A stretch of DNA of 64,000 nt from JACCTU01 sp963737405 (GTDB taxonomy: Bacteria > Actinomycetota > Thermoleophilia > Gaiellales > Gaiellaceae). This document shows, piece after piece, positions 44,401 through 53,595 of this stretch; positions within the stretch are counted from its first letter, which is position 1; each line of letters opens with the position of its first letter. The DNA lies in contig CAVTSL010000012.1 in assembly GCA_963737405.1 (NCBI GenBank), forward strand, positions 124,001-188,000, in the 5' to 3' direction. The notes beneath the pieces are model-generated. The model did no database searches. It was not told where the DNA came from and saw only the letters and a program-made list of their open reading frames with translations. The translations under genes and the position numbers were made by a program.

Positions 44401-44799
44401 CGCGACCTCGAACGCCTCGCCCGCGAGCACCGCGGACTGCGCCTCGTCGAGCTCGCGGAACCGCGGGTCGAGCCCGGCCTCGAACGGGTACGCGCGCAGG
44501 AGGCGTGCGCAGAAGCCGTGGATCGTGCCGATCCACGCGCCGTCGAGCTCGCGCGCGAGGTCGTGGCGTCCGCGCTCGCGAAGCTGCCGTCGGATGCGTG
44601 TGCGGAGCTCGCCTGCCGCCTTGCGCGTGTACGTGATCACGAGGATCGAGCCAACGTCCACACCGCGGTCGCACACCGCCTCCACGAAGCGCTCGACGAG
44701 CACCGCCGTCTTCCCGGTGCCGGCGCCTGCAGAGAGGAAGACCCGACCGCGCGCGTCGATCGCCGAGCGCTGCTCCGGGTTCGCCGCGAGCGAGCTCAT
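41440..44799 (-). CDS. AddA-like ATP-dependent helicase-nuclease
   Basis: 1,119 residues of superfamily 1. Walker A SAGAGTGKTAVLVERF near the start, Walker B IMVDEFQDTNRLQ, motif III GDEFQSIYGFRHAD, RNYRSRPEV, motif V LTIHAAKGLEF and motif VI LYYVAMTRAIDRL. At the C-terminus a PD-(D/E)xK nuclease (LHGFLDTHH, VVDYKTNVLED) and a Cys cluster YACAGCPALDVVC that may hold iron-sulfur. It should resect double-strand breaks for recombination with the AddB-like subunit; the two genes overlap by four bases. Confidence 0.92.
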   Translation of the reverse strand: MSSLAANPEQRSAIDARGRVFLSAGAGTGKTAVLVERFVEAVCDRGVDVGSILVITYTRKAAGELRTRIRRQLRERGRHDLARELDGAWIGTIHGFCARLLRAYPFEAGLDPRFRELDEAQSAVLAGEAFEVALDEFCAREHPERLRLLATYGTQRLRRMLIGVYETLRSAGRPLVLDLGERAPLAERLEQLRDAARCLADDANATDLQRQNSARLLELVQGEPSPDRLLDLSAHKASGLRAQTYEEARKAVEQAATDELALRDRDLLQELLDGFATAYAEAKQREGVLDFEDLQLVARDLLVRNERIREREHLRFTAIMVDEFQDTNRLQCELVDLLADGPGRPEVFFVGDEFQSIYGFRHADVRVFRERREAEGGGIALVRNYRSRPEVLAAVNFLFHDEFGEGFQPLAASGEFPDPVFGHPVELLVTEKETYADTGVHWRRAEAKHIARRVRELVDEGAATPGEIVLLFAAGTDAEAYEEELRHAGLPTYRATGRGYFGQQQVVDLLQYLQLLQNRYDDRALVSVLASPFVGVSNDALVLIRRVASKRPLFSGIEKGLPPDLPERDANLLRAFLQRYERLVRSVPRLSLERLCERIVSEHDYDLAVLAQWDGRRRYANLRKLARLARSYEELRGPEIEGFVRFVRDQEAVGAKELEAVAEEEGADAVRLLTIHAAKGLEFKVVVVADAGRDRRAPDADEILALSDGRFGFRVADPLTTKRRGAFDYEAVRRAREEEERTERLRLYYVAMTRAIDRLIVSGAIDRESTADRSTPMGWVLERLDAGEELAAANGAPLELERGSALIQVRFDRWAPETEVDEDVGEPGQLALFEEGGVAPLPPPAPTLPELTSIAEPAIHHVRRLSFTALSLFETCSYRYFAERVAGMRSLDVESVGHEGLSGTAIGSAVHGELEHVDLASPGLPDGWEERVRGAYPTATDEEIARIRSLVEAYCASDLAARVAGLDGVAKERHFTFEHDGVLLHGFLDTHHATDGRALVVDYKTNVLEDEEPDEVVERSYRLQRLVYALACFRAGAEEVEVVYQFLEQPDRPVATRFTRSEVPELEAELSAAIARLRAGEFRPTPSEYACAGCPALDVVCAGPRLPLQPMPAAAAVAV

Positions 44800-47713
44800 G
44801 CGCGCTTCACCCGGCACATCGGCCAGAGATCGCACCACTGCGGGCAGTCGCCGCCGCGCGGGTCGTGCCGGACGTCGCCGGTCCGGATGCGCTGCGCGAG
44901 CCCCCGCGCGTTCGTGCGGGCGTTCTCGACCTGCTCCCAGAACGCGCCGTCCTCGAGGTAGTCGGACTTCGTGTACCCGCCGAGCACGTCGTTCTGCGCC
45001 TCTGCGCGGAGCAGCCCGCGCGGCTTGCGGTCGCCGGCGAGCGGGCGGTAGACACCGCCGAGCGGCTCGATCCCGACGAGGTCGCGGAGCACGAGCATGT
45101 AGAGCGGGATCTGGAGCCGCAGCTCCTTCTCGATCTGGATCGCCGAGTGCGCGCTCTTCCCCGCCTTGTAGTCCTGGACGATCCCGCGCGCGCTGAACGG
45201 GTCGACGTCGATGCGGTCGATCTTGCCGCTCAGCGTCAGGCCCTCCCCCAGGTCGAGCCCTCGCTGGAGCTCCTGCGGAGAGCGCTCCATGCCGAACGAC
45301 ACCTCGAAGCGCTTCGGCACGAGCTGCGCGTCGTTCTCGGCCTCGAAGCGGACGAGCGCTTCGAGGTCGCGCCAGAGCGACGCGTCGAGCTCGCGGCGCT
45401 GCATCGTCGTCATCTCCATGCGCACGCCCTCGAGCGCCTGGTCGAGGCAGGCGCGCATCAGGCGCACGGCGTCGTCGACCTGCTCCGGCAGGACGCGGTC
45501 GGCGCCGAGCTCCTTCGGGAGCGACGAGAAGAAGCGGTTCAGCGTGGTGTGCGCGACGGAGCCGCGAAGCTTCGGGTCGACCTCGGCGTCGATCGTCTTC
45601 GGGTCGATCAGCCGGTCGACGAACCAGGCCGACGAGCAGTCGGCCATGCGCTCGAGCTCGGTCACCGGGAACGTCGTGCGTGCGCCGAGCGTCTCGAGCA
45701 CGAGCGGGTGGCGGAGCCGCGTGGGTCGGTCCGGCGCGTTCCGCGCCCGCGCGAGCCGCCGCTCCCACCCGTTCGCGCGGGCGATGCCGTCGGCGTCGGC
45801 CGGCGCCTCCCGCGCGATCGACGCGAGCGCGCGCAGCCGCTCGCGCTCGGTCGGTGCGTCCTCGAGGCGCCACGTGAGCTCGGACATGCGGCGGCGAGAC
45901 GTTGCGCGTTCGACTTCCTCGCGCGGGAAGAGCGACTGGACCTCGTCCCAGAACGGGCTCGCCTCCCTCGGGCTGCCCTCGTCGGTCGCGGACTCGCGGA
46001 CGAGGTAGAGGCGCCGCGTCGGGCGCGCGCACGCCGTGTAGAAGAGGTAGCGGTCGCGGCTGACCGGATCGGCGCGCTGGAGCCGGCCGCCGAGCCGTTC
46101 GCGCTCCTCGTCGTCGAGGAAGGGCGAACCGCCGCCGCGGCGCGGAAGGCTGCCCTCCTCGAGGCCGATCACGAAGACGACCTCGAACCGCGCAGTTCGA
46201 GCGCGGTCGAGATCGAGCACAGAGACCTTCCCGGGCTCGGCGCGCTCGCGCCGGAGCCGCGCCCGCTCGAGCGTCGCCGCGACGTCGTCGGCGGTCGTCT
46301 GCTCGTCGACGAGACCCTCCCAGCGCGCGAGCTCGTCGAGCAGGCGAAGCGCGGCGTCGTAGGCGCGCAGATCTTCCGCCGGGTCGGCGCCGACCGGCGG
46401 CCGTTCCAGCCCGTGTGCCGCGCGCAGCATCCCCTGCGCCAGCGCGCGCACGGCCTCGACCGGCGAGACCCCGGCGCGGAGCGAGTCGAGCTGCCGGAGC
46501 GGCGCACCGCGGAGCTCGTGCAGCACCTCCTCGATCCGTCCCGGCGCGGCGACGGCCCGCCCACGCAGCCGTCCCTCGACGAAGTCGACGTGGTTCCGGC
46601 TGAGCCCCGAGTACGGCGACCGGAGGAACGCGAACAGGTCGGCGCGCGGACCGCCGAGCCACGCGAAGCGGAGCAGCGAGAGGAGTGCGTGGCCGAACGC
46701 CGTCTCGCCGAGTCGCGACCGGCCCTCGAACGCGTACGGGATCCCGAGCGTCCGAAAGACGGTCTCGAGCGGCGCGCGCCAGCGGCCGAGCGACGGGCAG
46801 ACGACGCCGATCGCCTCCGGCGCGCAGCCGCCGCGGACCAGCTCGAGGATCTCGTCGCCGACGAGCTCGAGCGCGCCGCGCACGCCTGCGCCCTCGAGGA
46901 AGCCGATCGCGCCGGCGATCGGCGGCGCCTCGCCGGCCGGCTCGTCGAAGAGCGAGCGCTCGAGGTAGCGCGATCGCCGGCTCGGCGACGTCCGCGGAGG
47001 CCGGCGGGAGCTCCTCGATCCCGTCCGTCGGCGAGCGCTCCCAGATCCTCCGCGGTCCGGCGGAGTGAGTCGAACGCGGCGCGGCCGGGCTCGTACGGCA
47101 GCGAGACCGTGACCTCGGTGCGGCCGGCGAGCGCCCGCAGCAGCGACCACTCCGCTTCGGTCAGATCCTCGAAGCCGTACGCGAACACCGGCTCGCCGTG
47201 CCAGGACTCGAGGTCGCCTTCCAGGCGGGCGACGGCGCGCGCACGAAGGAGCTCGCGGTCCCACAGCCCGAGCGACTCGAGCTCGGCGCGGTACGCGGAG
47301 TAGAGGTGCGCGAGGTCGCCCTCGATGCGATCCGGCTCGAGCAGCGCTCCCTGGAGCTCGCGGATCGCCTCGCGGAGCGTTTCCGCGAAGCCCGCCGAGC
47401 CGGCGGAGGCCGACAGGCCGTTGAGCGACGCACGGCCCACCGCGCGACGGAGCGCGAGCTGCTGCTGCGCCTCGGTCGCGACCGGTCGGCTCCCGTCTGT
47501 CAACGCGATGCGCCCGAAGACGTCGTCGAACGTGCCGATCGAGCCGCCGAACACGCACCCGTGCTTCGCGACGAGCTCGCGCTCGACGCGCTCGACGTCC
47601 GACCCCGTCGGCACGATGAGAATCGGTTCTCGACCGAGCGCGTCGAAGTAGCGCTCGAGGAGCAGCGAGACCTTGCCCGCGTTCGCGGGGCCGACGAGGA
47701 GCTTCAGACCCAC
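44796..47713 (-). CDS. AddB-like helicase-nuclease subunit (two frame breaks)
   Basis: About 972 residues after repair. A P-loop VGPANAGKVS starts the N-terminal part. The middle has an inactive-helicase region (LPRRGGGSPFLDDEERE, YLFYTACARPTRRLYLVRES) and the C-terminal PD-(D/E)xK nuclease has GKIDRIDVDPFSARGIVQDYKAG with Cys ligands CSSAWFV, CPQWCDLWPMC. Frame breaks at the CCC of 47020-47022 and near 46966-46971 lie only 50 bases apart; repaired text is ADGIEELPPASADVAEPAIA-YLERSLFDEP. The start GTG at 47713 places the P-loop at residue 7. Confidence 0.85.
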
Positions 47714-47803
47714 AACCCACCCATCGTAGAGCGGCGTCCTGACGGATCCGGACGCGGCTCCCCGCAAACTGCGCGAATCGCCGCGAGGGCGGGTCTCGGG
47801 CTT

Positions 47804-48001
47804 CTAGGCCGCGGCGGCCTTCGGCCTGCGGCCGCGCCTCGCGGCCGGCTGACCGGGCATCTTCCCGGCGCAGGTGTCGCAGAGATCTGCCTGCTTGGAG
47901 CCGCGGCGGGCGTCGTTGAAGTTGATCCGCATCACTGCGCCCTTTGACTCGTCGATTTCATTGGAACAGTTGTCACACACCAGCACCGTCTTTCGCGCCA
48001 T
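47804..48001 (-). CDS. Small zinc-ribbon protein with basic AT-hook-like tail
   Basis: 65 residues. Two Cys pairs, LVCDNCSNEI and LCDTCAGK, form a zinc ribbon. The tail ARRGRRPKAAAA resembles an AT-hook (Arg-Gly-Arg-Arg-Pro) and should bind the DNA minor groove, as the end of Lsr2 does. GAGGAGG stands before the ATG. It lies between AddAB-like genes and topoisomerase IB, all on the minus strand. A small nucleoid protein is my guess. Confidence 0.75.
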   Translation of the reverse strand: MARKTVLVCDNCSNEIDESKGAVMRINFNDARRGSKQADLCDTCAGKMPGQPAARRGRRPKAAAA

Positions 48002-48059
48002 GTTTCCTCCTCGCCTATCGGGGTCTCATTCGACTGTAGCCGAAAAAGCCGGCTGAAAT

Positions 48060-49081
48060 CTAGGCTGCCGCGCGTGCTTGTCGAATTCGCCACGAGCGCA
48101 GGAGGCTCAGCAGCGCCTGCTCCTCGAGGTCGAGCCCGGTATCGCGCGCGGAGACCACGCGCAAATGGCGAGGTCGAAAATCGGCAATGGTTCGACCGTC
48201 CATGTACTGCTCGATCACGGGTGGGCTGATGTAGGACGCGCGGCAGACGGCCGGCGTGTTTCCGAGCTTGTCGGCGACCGACCGGCAGACTGCCGTCACC
48301 TCTTTCTTCGCCTGCGATTCGGTCTCGGCCGCGCCGCGCTCGGCGAGGCCGACCGCGGCGAGCAGCGTCCCGCCCCACGTGCGGAAGTCCTTGACGGTGA
48401 AGTCGTCGCCCATGTGCTCCTGGACGTACTGGTTCAGGTGGCGGTCGCTGAGGCTCGCGAGCGCGCCGTCCTCCGTCCGGAAGCGGAAGAGGCGGCGGCC
48501 TCCCTTGAGCTCGAGCAGCTCCTTCAGCGCGTCGGCGAGCTCGGCGTCGAGCACGGCGGTGCGGATCCAGACCTTGTGCTTTCCGCGGAAGTTGAGCGAG
48601 ATCCTCTGGCCGCGAACCTTCACGTGGCCCTTGCGAAGCGTCGTGATCCCGTACGTGCGGGATTCCTTCGCGTAGCGCTCGGACCCGGGCGGAACCAGCC
48701 GAGATTGATCAGCCTGAGCGCGATCGCGCAGACGCGCTCCCGGTCGAGATGGTCGCGGTCCATGTCGTCGGACATCGCCTGACGGATCTCCGTGAGCTTC
48801 TCGCCGAAGCGAACGAGCTTGTCGTACTTCGCTTGCTCCTGCATCGCCCGGTACTCGTCGGAATAGAGGTACTGCTTCCGGCCCGCGCGGTCGAGGCCGA
48901 CGGCCTGGAGCTTCGCGCGCGGACGCGGCGAGATCCACACCTCGCGCCAGGCCGGCGGGATCCGCAGCGCGTCGATTCGCTCGAGCTTCTCCTCGTCGGT
49001 GATCTTGCGACCCCTCGCGTCGACGTAGTGAAAGCCGCGGCTCTTCGAGCCGCGGCGGCGCCAGCCTCCAGTGCGTGCCAC
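48060..49081 (-). CDS. DNA topoisomerase IB, poxvirus-like (apparent frame break)
   Basis: About 340 residues. N-terminal domain GFHYVDARGRKITDEEKLERI, then RIPPAWREVWISP; catalytic domain with YGITTLRKGHV, LNFRGKHKV (Lys), FRTWGGTLLA (Arg) and the nucleophile Tyr in TPAVCRASYISPPVIEQY. The break is near 48684-48690, where WFRPGPS must pass to GSERYAKESRTYG. This enzyme relaxes supercoils without ATP. GTG start with TTAGAC seven bases upstream. Confidence 0.88.
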
Positions 49082-49125
49082 GACCCCGGTCTAACCGCGT
49101 TCGCGCACCTGTAACCTCCGGCGCC

Positions 49126-50196
49126 GTGGACACCGGCACGATCGTCGTCCTCGAGGGCGACCAGACCGGACAGGAGCTGCTCGAGGAGTCGCTGCGGGTG
49201 CTCGCCCCCGACGTGATCGGGCTCGAGCTCGAGTTCCCCCGCTTCGACCTCTCGCTCGAGAACCGCCGCGCGACGCAGAACGCGGTCGTCCACGAGGCAG
49301 CGGCCGCGATCCGCGAGCACGGTCTCGGCCTGAAGGCGGCGACGATCACGCCGGAGGAGGCAGGCGACGTCGGCTCGCCGAACCGGATCCTGCGCGAGGA
49401 GATCGGCGGGCGCGTGATCGTCCGCACCGGCAGGCGGATCCCGGGCGTCGTGCCGATCGGGGGCGTCTTCGCCCCGATCTCCATCGTGCGGATGGCGGTC
49501 GGCGACGCGTACGGCGCGAAGGAATGGCGCGAGGGCGAGGGCGACGACGAGGTCGCGTACCGAACCGAGCGAATCGAGCGGCGGATCTCCCGCGCGGTCG
49601 CCGAGTATGCGTTCCGCCTCGCGGAGCGGACCGGGGCGCGCGTGTTCGGCGGCCCGAAGTACACGGTCTCGCCCGTGTACGAGGGGATGCTGAAGGAGGA
49701 GATGGACGCGGCGGCCGAGCGTCACCCGGACGTGCCGTACGAGCCGCAGCTGATCGACGCGACGTTCGCACTGTTGATGGCGCGCGCGTCGGAGCCGCTC
49801 GTGATCCCCTCGCTCAACCGCGACGGCGACATCCTCTCCGACTTCGTGCTCCCGCTCTTCGGCTCGATCGCCGGGTCGGAGTCGCTGCTCGTCGCGTTCG
49901 ACGAGCAGTACGTTCCGCGCGCGCTGATGGCCGAGGCCGCGCACGGCACCGCGCCCGCGCTCGAGGGAAAGAACATCGCGAACCCGATGGCGATGATCCT
50001 CGCGGCCGCCGCGCTCCTCGCCCACGGCGGCGAGCGCGAGCAGCAGGCCGCGCGCGCGATCCGCGAAGCTGCGCTCGAGGCGGTCTCCGAAGGCCACCGC
50101 ACTGCCGACCTCGGCGGTCACCTGGGCACGAGCGAGTTCACCGACGAGGTGATCCGCCGCGTGCGGACGAAGCTCGAGGTCTGGTCGGCGCTCTAG
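49126..50196 (+). CDS. Isocitrate/isopropylmalate dehydrogenase-family protein
   Basis: 356 residues. VLEGDQTGQELLEESL (in place of PGDGIGPE), NAVVHEAAAAIREHGL, LKEEMDAAAERHPDV, LIDATFALLMARA, PSLNRDGDILSDF (metal-binding Asp), and AAHGTAPALEGKNIANPMAMIL. Substrate could be isocitrate, isopropylmalate or tartrate-like acids. The first motif is GDQTGQE rather than GDGIGPE, the form seen in bacterial isocitrate dehydrogenase-like paralogues that I recall. GTG start at 49126 with TAACCT eight bases before. Divergent from topoisomerase IB by 44 bases. Confidence 0.85.
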   Translation: MDTGTIVVLEGDQTGQELLEESLRVLAPDVIGLELEFPRFDLSLENRRATQNAVVHEAAAAIREHGLGLKAATITPEEAGDVGSPNRILREEIGGRVIVRTGRRIPGVVPIGGVFAPISIVRMAVGDAYGAKEWREGEGDDEVAYRTERIERRISRAVAEYAFRLAERTGARVFGGPKYTVSPVYEGMLKEEMDAAAERHPDVPYEPQLIDATFALLMARASEPLVIPSLNRDGDILSDFVLPLFGSIAGSESLLVAFDEQYVPRALMAEAAHGTAPALEGKNIANPMAMILAAAALLAHGGEREQQAARAIREAALEAVSEGHRTADLGGHLGTSEFTDEVIRRVRTKLEVWSAL

Positions 50197-50750
50197 ACGG
50201 CGAGGCGCAGTCGAGCCGACCACACCTCGACGCACGCGTGCGTGAGGATCGGGTCGAACTGCGTGCCGGCGCACCGCGACAGCTCCTCGAGCGCCTCCGG
50301 CAGGGAGAGCGTCGCGCGATACGGCCGGTGCGAGGTCATCGCGTCGTAGGCATCCGCGAGCGCGACGAGGCGTGCCTCGGCGGGGATGTCGGCGCCGGCG
50401 ATGCCGGCCGGATACCCGCGTCCGTCCCAGCGTTCGTGGTGGTGCAGGATCGAAGGGAGGGCGCAGCGCGCGTTCGGAAGGTTGGCCACGAGCAGCGCGC
50501 CGGCGGCGGGATGCCTGCGCACCTCCGCCTGCTCGACCGCGTTGAGCGGTCCCGGCTTGGCGAGGATCTCGCCGGGGACCGAGAGCTTGCCGACGTCGTG
50601 GAGCAGGCTGCCCGCCCGCACGTCGGAGAGCGCATCGTCGTCCCAGCCGAGCGACTGACCCACCGCGACTGCCAGTGCCGCCACCCGGCGTGCATGGCCG
50701 CGGGTCCAGGGATGACGGGTCTCGACGGCCTCGGTCAGGTCGGCCAGCAT
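50193..50750 (-). CDS. HD-GYP domain protein (c-di-GMP phosphodiesterase-like)
   Basis: 185 residues, almost only the HD-GYP domain: TRGHARRVAALAVAVGQSLG, the metal pair H51-D52 in LLHDVGKLSVP, HHHERWDGRGYPAGI and LADAYDAMTSHRPYR. The GYP motif is complete, so it should cleave c-di-GMP. It has no sensor of its own. Its stop overlaps the convergent dehydrogenase by four bases. With the GGDEF protein at 26173 it provides both making and breaking of c-di-GMP in this window. Confidence 0.92.
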   Translation of the reverse strand: MLADLTEAVETRHPWTRGHARRVAALAVAVGQSLGWDDDALSDVRAGSLLHDVGKLSVPGEILAKPGPLNAVEQAEVRRHPAAGALLVANLPNARCALPSILHHHERWDGRGYPAGIAGADIPAEARLVALADAYDAMTSHRPYRATLSLPEALEELSRCAGTQFDPILTHACVEVWSARLRLAV

Positions 50751-50801
50751 GGAGCGCGCATTTCGCGGTCGGCAGCCGCGTCCCTTCTCCGACGCCGTAC
50801 A

Positions 50802-50807
50802 TAGGAT
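50802..50807 (+). promoter_or_regulatory. Putative -10 element TAGGAT for the pnt operon
   Basis: TAGGAT eight bases before the GTG at 50816, no Shine-Dalgarno between. Fits a leaderless transcript. The divergent HD-GYP gene starts at 50750. Confidence 0.4.
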
Positions 50808-50815
50808 CTCCCGCG

Positions 50816-51901
50816 GTGAGAGTCGGCGTTCCGCGCGAGACCGCTGCCGGCGAGCGTCGGGTGGCGCTCGTACCCGACTCCGTCGGGCGGCTCGCGCAAT
50901 CCGGCATCGCGGTCGTCGTCGAACCGGGCGCGGGCGCGGCGGCGTCGTATCCCGACGAGGCGTACCGCGACGCCGGCGCAGAGCTCGGCTCGCCGTGGGA
51001 CGCGGACGCGATCGTGAAGGTGCAGAAGCCGTCGGCCGCGGAGCTCGAGCGGCTGCGCGACGGTCAGGTCGTGATCGGCTTCCTGCAGCCGCTCACCGAT
51101 CGAGACGGCGTCGAGCAGCTCGGGTCGCGCGGCGTGACGGGGTTCGCGATGGAGTCGATCCCGCGGATCACCCGCGCGCAGCCGATGGACGCGCTCTCTT
51201 CGCAGGCGACCGTGTCCGGGTACAAGGCTGCGCTGGTCGCGGCCGACCGGCTTCCGAAGTTCCTCCCGATGCTGATGACGGCGGCGGGGACGGTTCCGCC
51301 CGCGAAGGTGCTCGTGCTCGGCGCCGGGGTCGCGGGACTCCAGGCGATCGCGACGGCGCGGCGATTGGGTGCAGTCGTCTTCGGCTTCGACGTGCGACCG
51401 GTCGTCCGCGAGCAGGTGGAGTCACTCGGCGCGAGCTTCCTCGACCTCGGCGTGGTCGGCGAGGAGACGGAGGGCGGCTACGCGCGCGAGCTGACCGACG
51501 ACGAGCAGCGGCGCCAGCAGGAGGAGCTCGAGGCGCGCATCCCGGAGTTCGACGTGGTGATCACGACCGCGGCGATCCCGGGCCGTCCCGCACCGCAGCT
51601 CATCCCTGCGGCGGCGGTTCGTGCGATGCGCCCCGGGTCGGTGATCGTCGATCTCGCGGCGGACACGGGCGGCAACTGTGAGCTGACGCGGCCCGGCGAG
51701 GAGGTGGTCGAGGACGGCGTCACGATCGTCGGGTCGACCGACCTCGCGAGCACGATGGCCTTCGACGCGTCGCGGCTCTACTCGCGGAACGTGACCGCGC
51801 TGCTGCAGCACCTCGCGCCCGAAGGCGAGCTGCAGCTCGACTGGGACGACGAGATCGTCGCGGGCGCGTGCGTCACGCGGCGCGAGGAGGTGCCGGCGTG
51901 A
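50816..51901 (+). CDS. pntAA: NAD(P) transhydrogenase, alpha subunit part 1 (NAD-binding)
   Basis: 361 residues. VGVPRETAAGERRVALVPDSV, FAMESIPRITRAQPMDALSS, the Rossmann loop VLVLGAGVAGLQAIATARRLG, then PAPQLIPAAAV and GSVIVDLAADTGGNCELT. The NAD-binding dI domain of the split alpha subunit. The next gene overlaps by four bases. Together with PntAB and PntB it uses the proton gradient to drive NADPH formation from NADH. Confidence 0.95.
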   Translation: MRVGVPRETAAGERRVALVPDSVGRLAQSGIAVVVEPGAGAAASYPDEAYRDAGAELGSPWDADAIVKVQKPSAAELERLRDGQVVIGFLQPLTDRDGVEQLGSRGVTGFAMESIPRITRAQPMDALSSQATVSGYKAALVAADRLPKFLPMLMTAAGTVPPAKVLVLGAGVAGLQAIATARRLGAVVFGFDVRPVVREQVESLGASFLDLGVVGEETEGGYARELTDDEQRRQQEELEARIPEFDVVITTAAIPGRPAPQLIPAAAVRAMRPGSVIVDLAADTGGNCELTRPGEEVVEDGVTIVGSTDLASTMAFDASRLYSRNVTALLQHLAPEGELQLDWDDEIVAGACVTRREEVPA

Positions 51902-52206
51902 GCGCGCAGCTCGTCGCCGAGCTGACGATCTTCGCGCTCGCGATCTTCGTCGGCTTCGAGGTCATCTCGAAGGTGCCGACGATGCTGCACACGCCGTTGA
52001 TGTCGGGCACGAACGCGATCCACGGCATCGTGCTGATCGGCGCGATGCTGATCGTCGGCACGGCGGACTCGACGCTCGAGCAGGTTCTCGGCTTCGTCGC
52101 CGTCGTGTTCGGGACGGTGAACGTCGTCGGCGGCTTCCTCGTCACCGACCGCATGCTCGAGATGTTCAAGCAGCGCCGCCCCGACGCCGACGACGAGCGC
52201 CGTTGA
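51898..52206 (+). CDS. pntAB: NAD(P) transhydrogenase, alpha subunit part 2 (membrane)
   Basis: 102 residues with three membrane helices (LTIFALAIFVGFEVISKVPT, GIVLIGAMLIV, LGFVAVVFGTVNVVGGF). HTPLMSGTNAIHGIV is the conserved dII motif with the His that takes part in proton transfer. GTG start overlaps the pntAA stop (GTGA). Confidence 0.95.
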   Translation: MSAQLVAELTIFALAIFVGFEVISKVPTMLHTPLMSGTNAIHGIVLIGAMLIVGTADSTLEQVLGFVAVVFGTVNVVGGFLVTDRMLEMFKQRRPDADDERR

Positions 52207-53595
52207 GCCAGACCTGGATCAACGTCGCCTACCTCGTGGCGGCGATCCTCCTCATCGTCGGTGTGAAGCGGCTGTCGCATCCGCGCACCGCGCGGTCGGG
52301 CAACTGGATCGCGGCCGTCGGGATGGCGATCGCGGTCGGATTCACCTTTCTCGTCAAGGAGATCGACCAGTACGGGCTGATGCTCGTCGGGATCGCGCTC
52401 GGCTCGGTCGTCGGCGTCGTCGCCGCGCGCGCCGTGCAGATGACGGCGATACCGCAGATGGTCGCGCTCTTCAACGGGGTCGGCGGCGGGGCCGCGGCGC
52501 TCATCGCGGCGGCCGAGTTCCACCGCCAGGCGCCAGACGCCGGCCGGCTCGCGGGCGACGTTCTCGTCGGGATCCTCTTCTCGGCGGTGATCGGGTCGGT
52601 CAGCTTCTGGGGCTCGCTCGTCGCGTTCGGGAAGTTGCAGGAGCTGATCACCGGGCGGCCGCTCGTGTTCCGGGGACAGAACCTCGTCAATGCGCTGCTC
52701 GGTGCGATCTTGATCACGCTCGTCGTCCTCGTCTTCCGTGACCGAGAACGGGATCTGGCTCGTGCTGCTGATGGTCGGCGCGGCCGTGCTCGGCGTCTTG
52801 TTCGTCCTGCCGATCGGCGGCGCGGACATGCCGGTCGTGATCTCGTTGTTGAACGCATGCACCGGGCTCGCGGCGGCCTCGACCGGGTTCGTGCTCGACA
52901 ACACGGTGTTGATCATCGGCGGGACGCTCGTCGGGGCCTCGGGGACACTGCTCACGATCAAGATGGGCCAGGCGATGGGCCGGCCGCTCGTTCAGACGCT
53001 CTTCGGCGCGTTCGGGTCGGCGCCGGCGGCGGCCGTCGCCGCGGGACCTGCAGGCGACGGCGCGAACGTGCGCACCGCGTCCGCCGACGACATCGGCTAC
53101 ATGCTCGCGTACGCGCGCCGCGTCGTGTTCGTGCCGGGCTACGGCCTCGCGGTGGCGCAGGCGCAGCACGACGTGCGCAGCCTCGGGGAGCTGCTCGAGA
53201 GCAAGGGCGTCGACGTGCGCTACGCGATCCACCCGGTCGCGGGCCGTATGCCGGGACACATGAACGTGCTGCTCGCGGAGGCGAACGTGCCGTACGACGA
53301 GCTCTTCGAGATGGACGAGATCAACCCGGAGTTCCCGCAGACCGACGTCGTCGTGGTCGTCGGCGCGAACGACGTCGTCAACCCGGCGGCGCGCAACCAG
53401 CCCGGCAATCCGATCTACGGCATGCCGATCCTCGACGTCGACAAGGCGCACAACGTCGTCGTGATCAAGCGCTCGCTCGCCACCGGGTTCGCGGGGGTCG
53501 ACAACCCGCTCTTCTACGACCCGAAGACGGTGATGCTGTTCGGCGACGCGAAGTCCGCGCTCGAGCAGCTCGTGTCGTCGGTCAAAGCAGTGTGA
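52203..53595 (+). CDS. pntB: NAD(P) transhydrogenase, beta subunit (apparent frame break)
   Basis: About 464 residues. The first part has about eight helices (INVAYLVAAILLIVGVKRLS, PQMVALFNGVGGGAAALIAA); the second, in another frame from about 52738, carries more helices (LVLLMVGAAVLGVLFVLPIGG) and the NADP-binding dIII domain (FVPGYGLAVAQAQH, AIHPVAGRMPGHMNVLLAEA, VVGANDVVNPAA, VIKRSLATGFAGV). The break is near 52736-52742. It starts at a TTG that overlaps the pntAB stop (TTGA). Confidence 0.93.

Noticed and set aside
41824..44961. Plus-strand frame of 1,045 codons opposite the AddA-like gene
   Set aside because: Despite its length it shows only the charged, repeat-like text of an antisense frame; the minus-strand frame has all helicase motifs.
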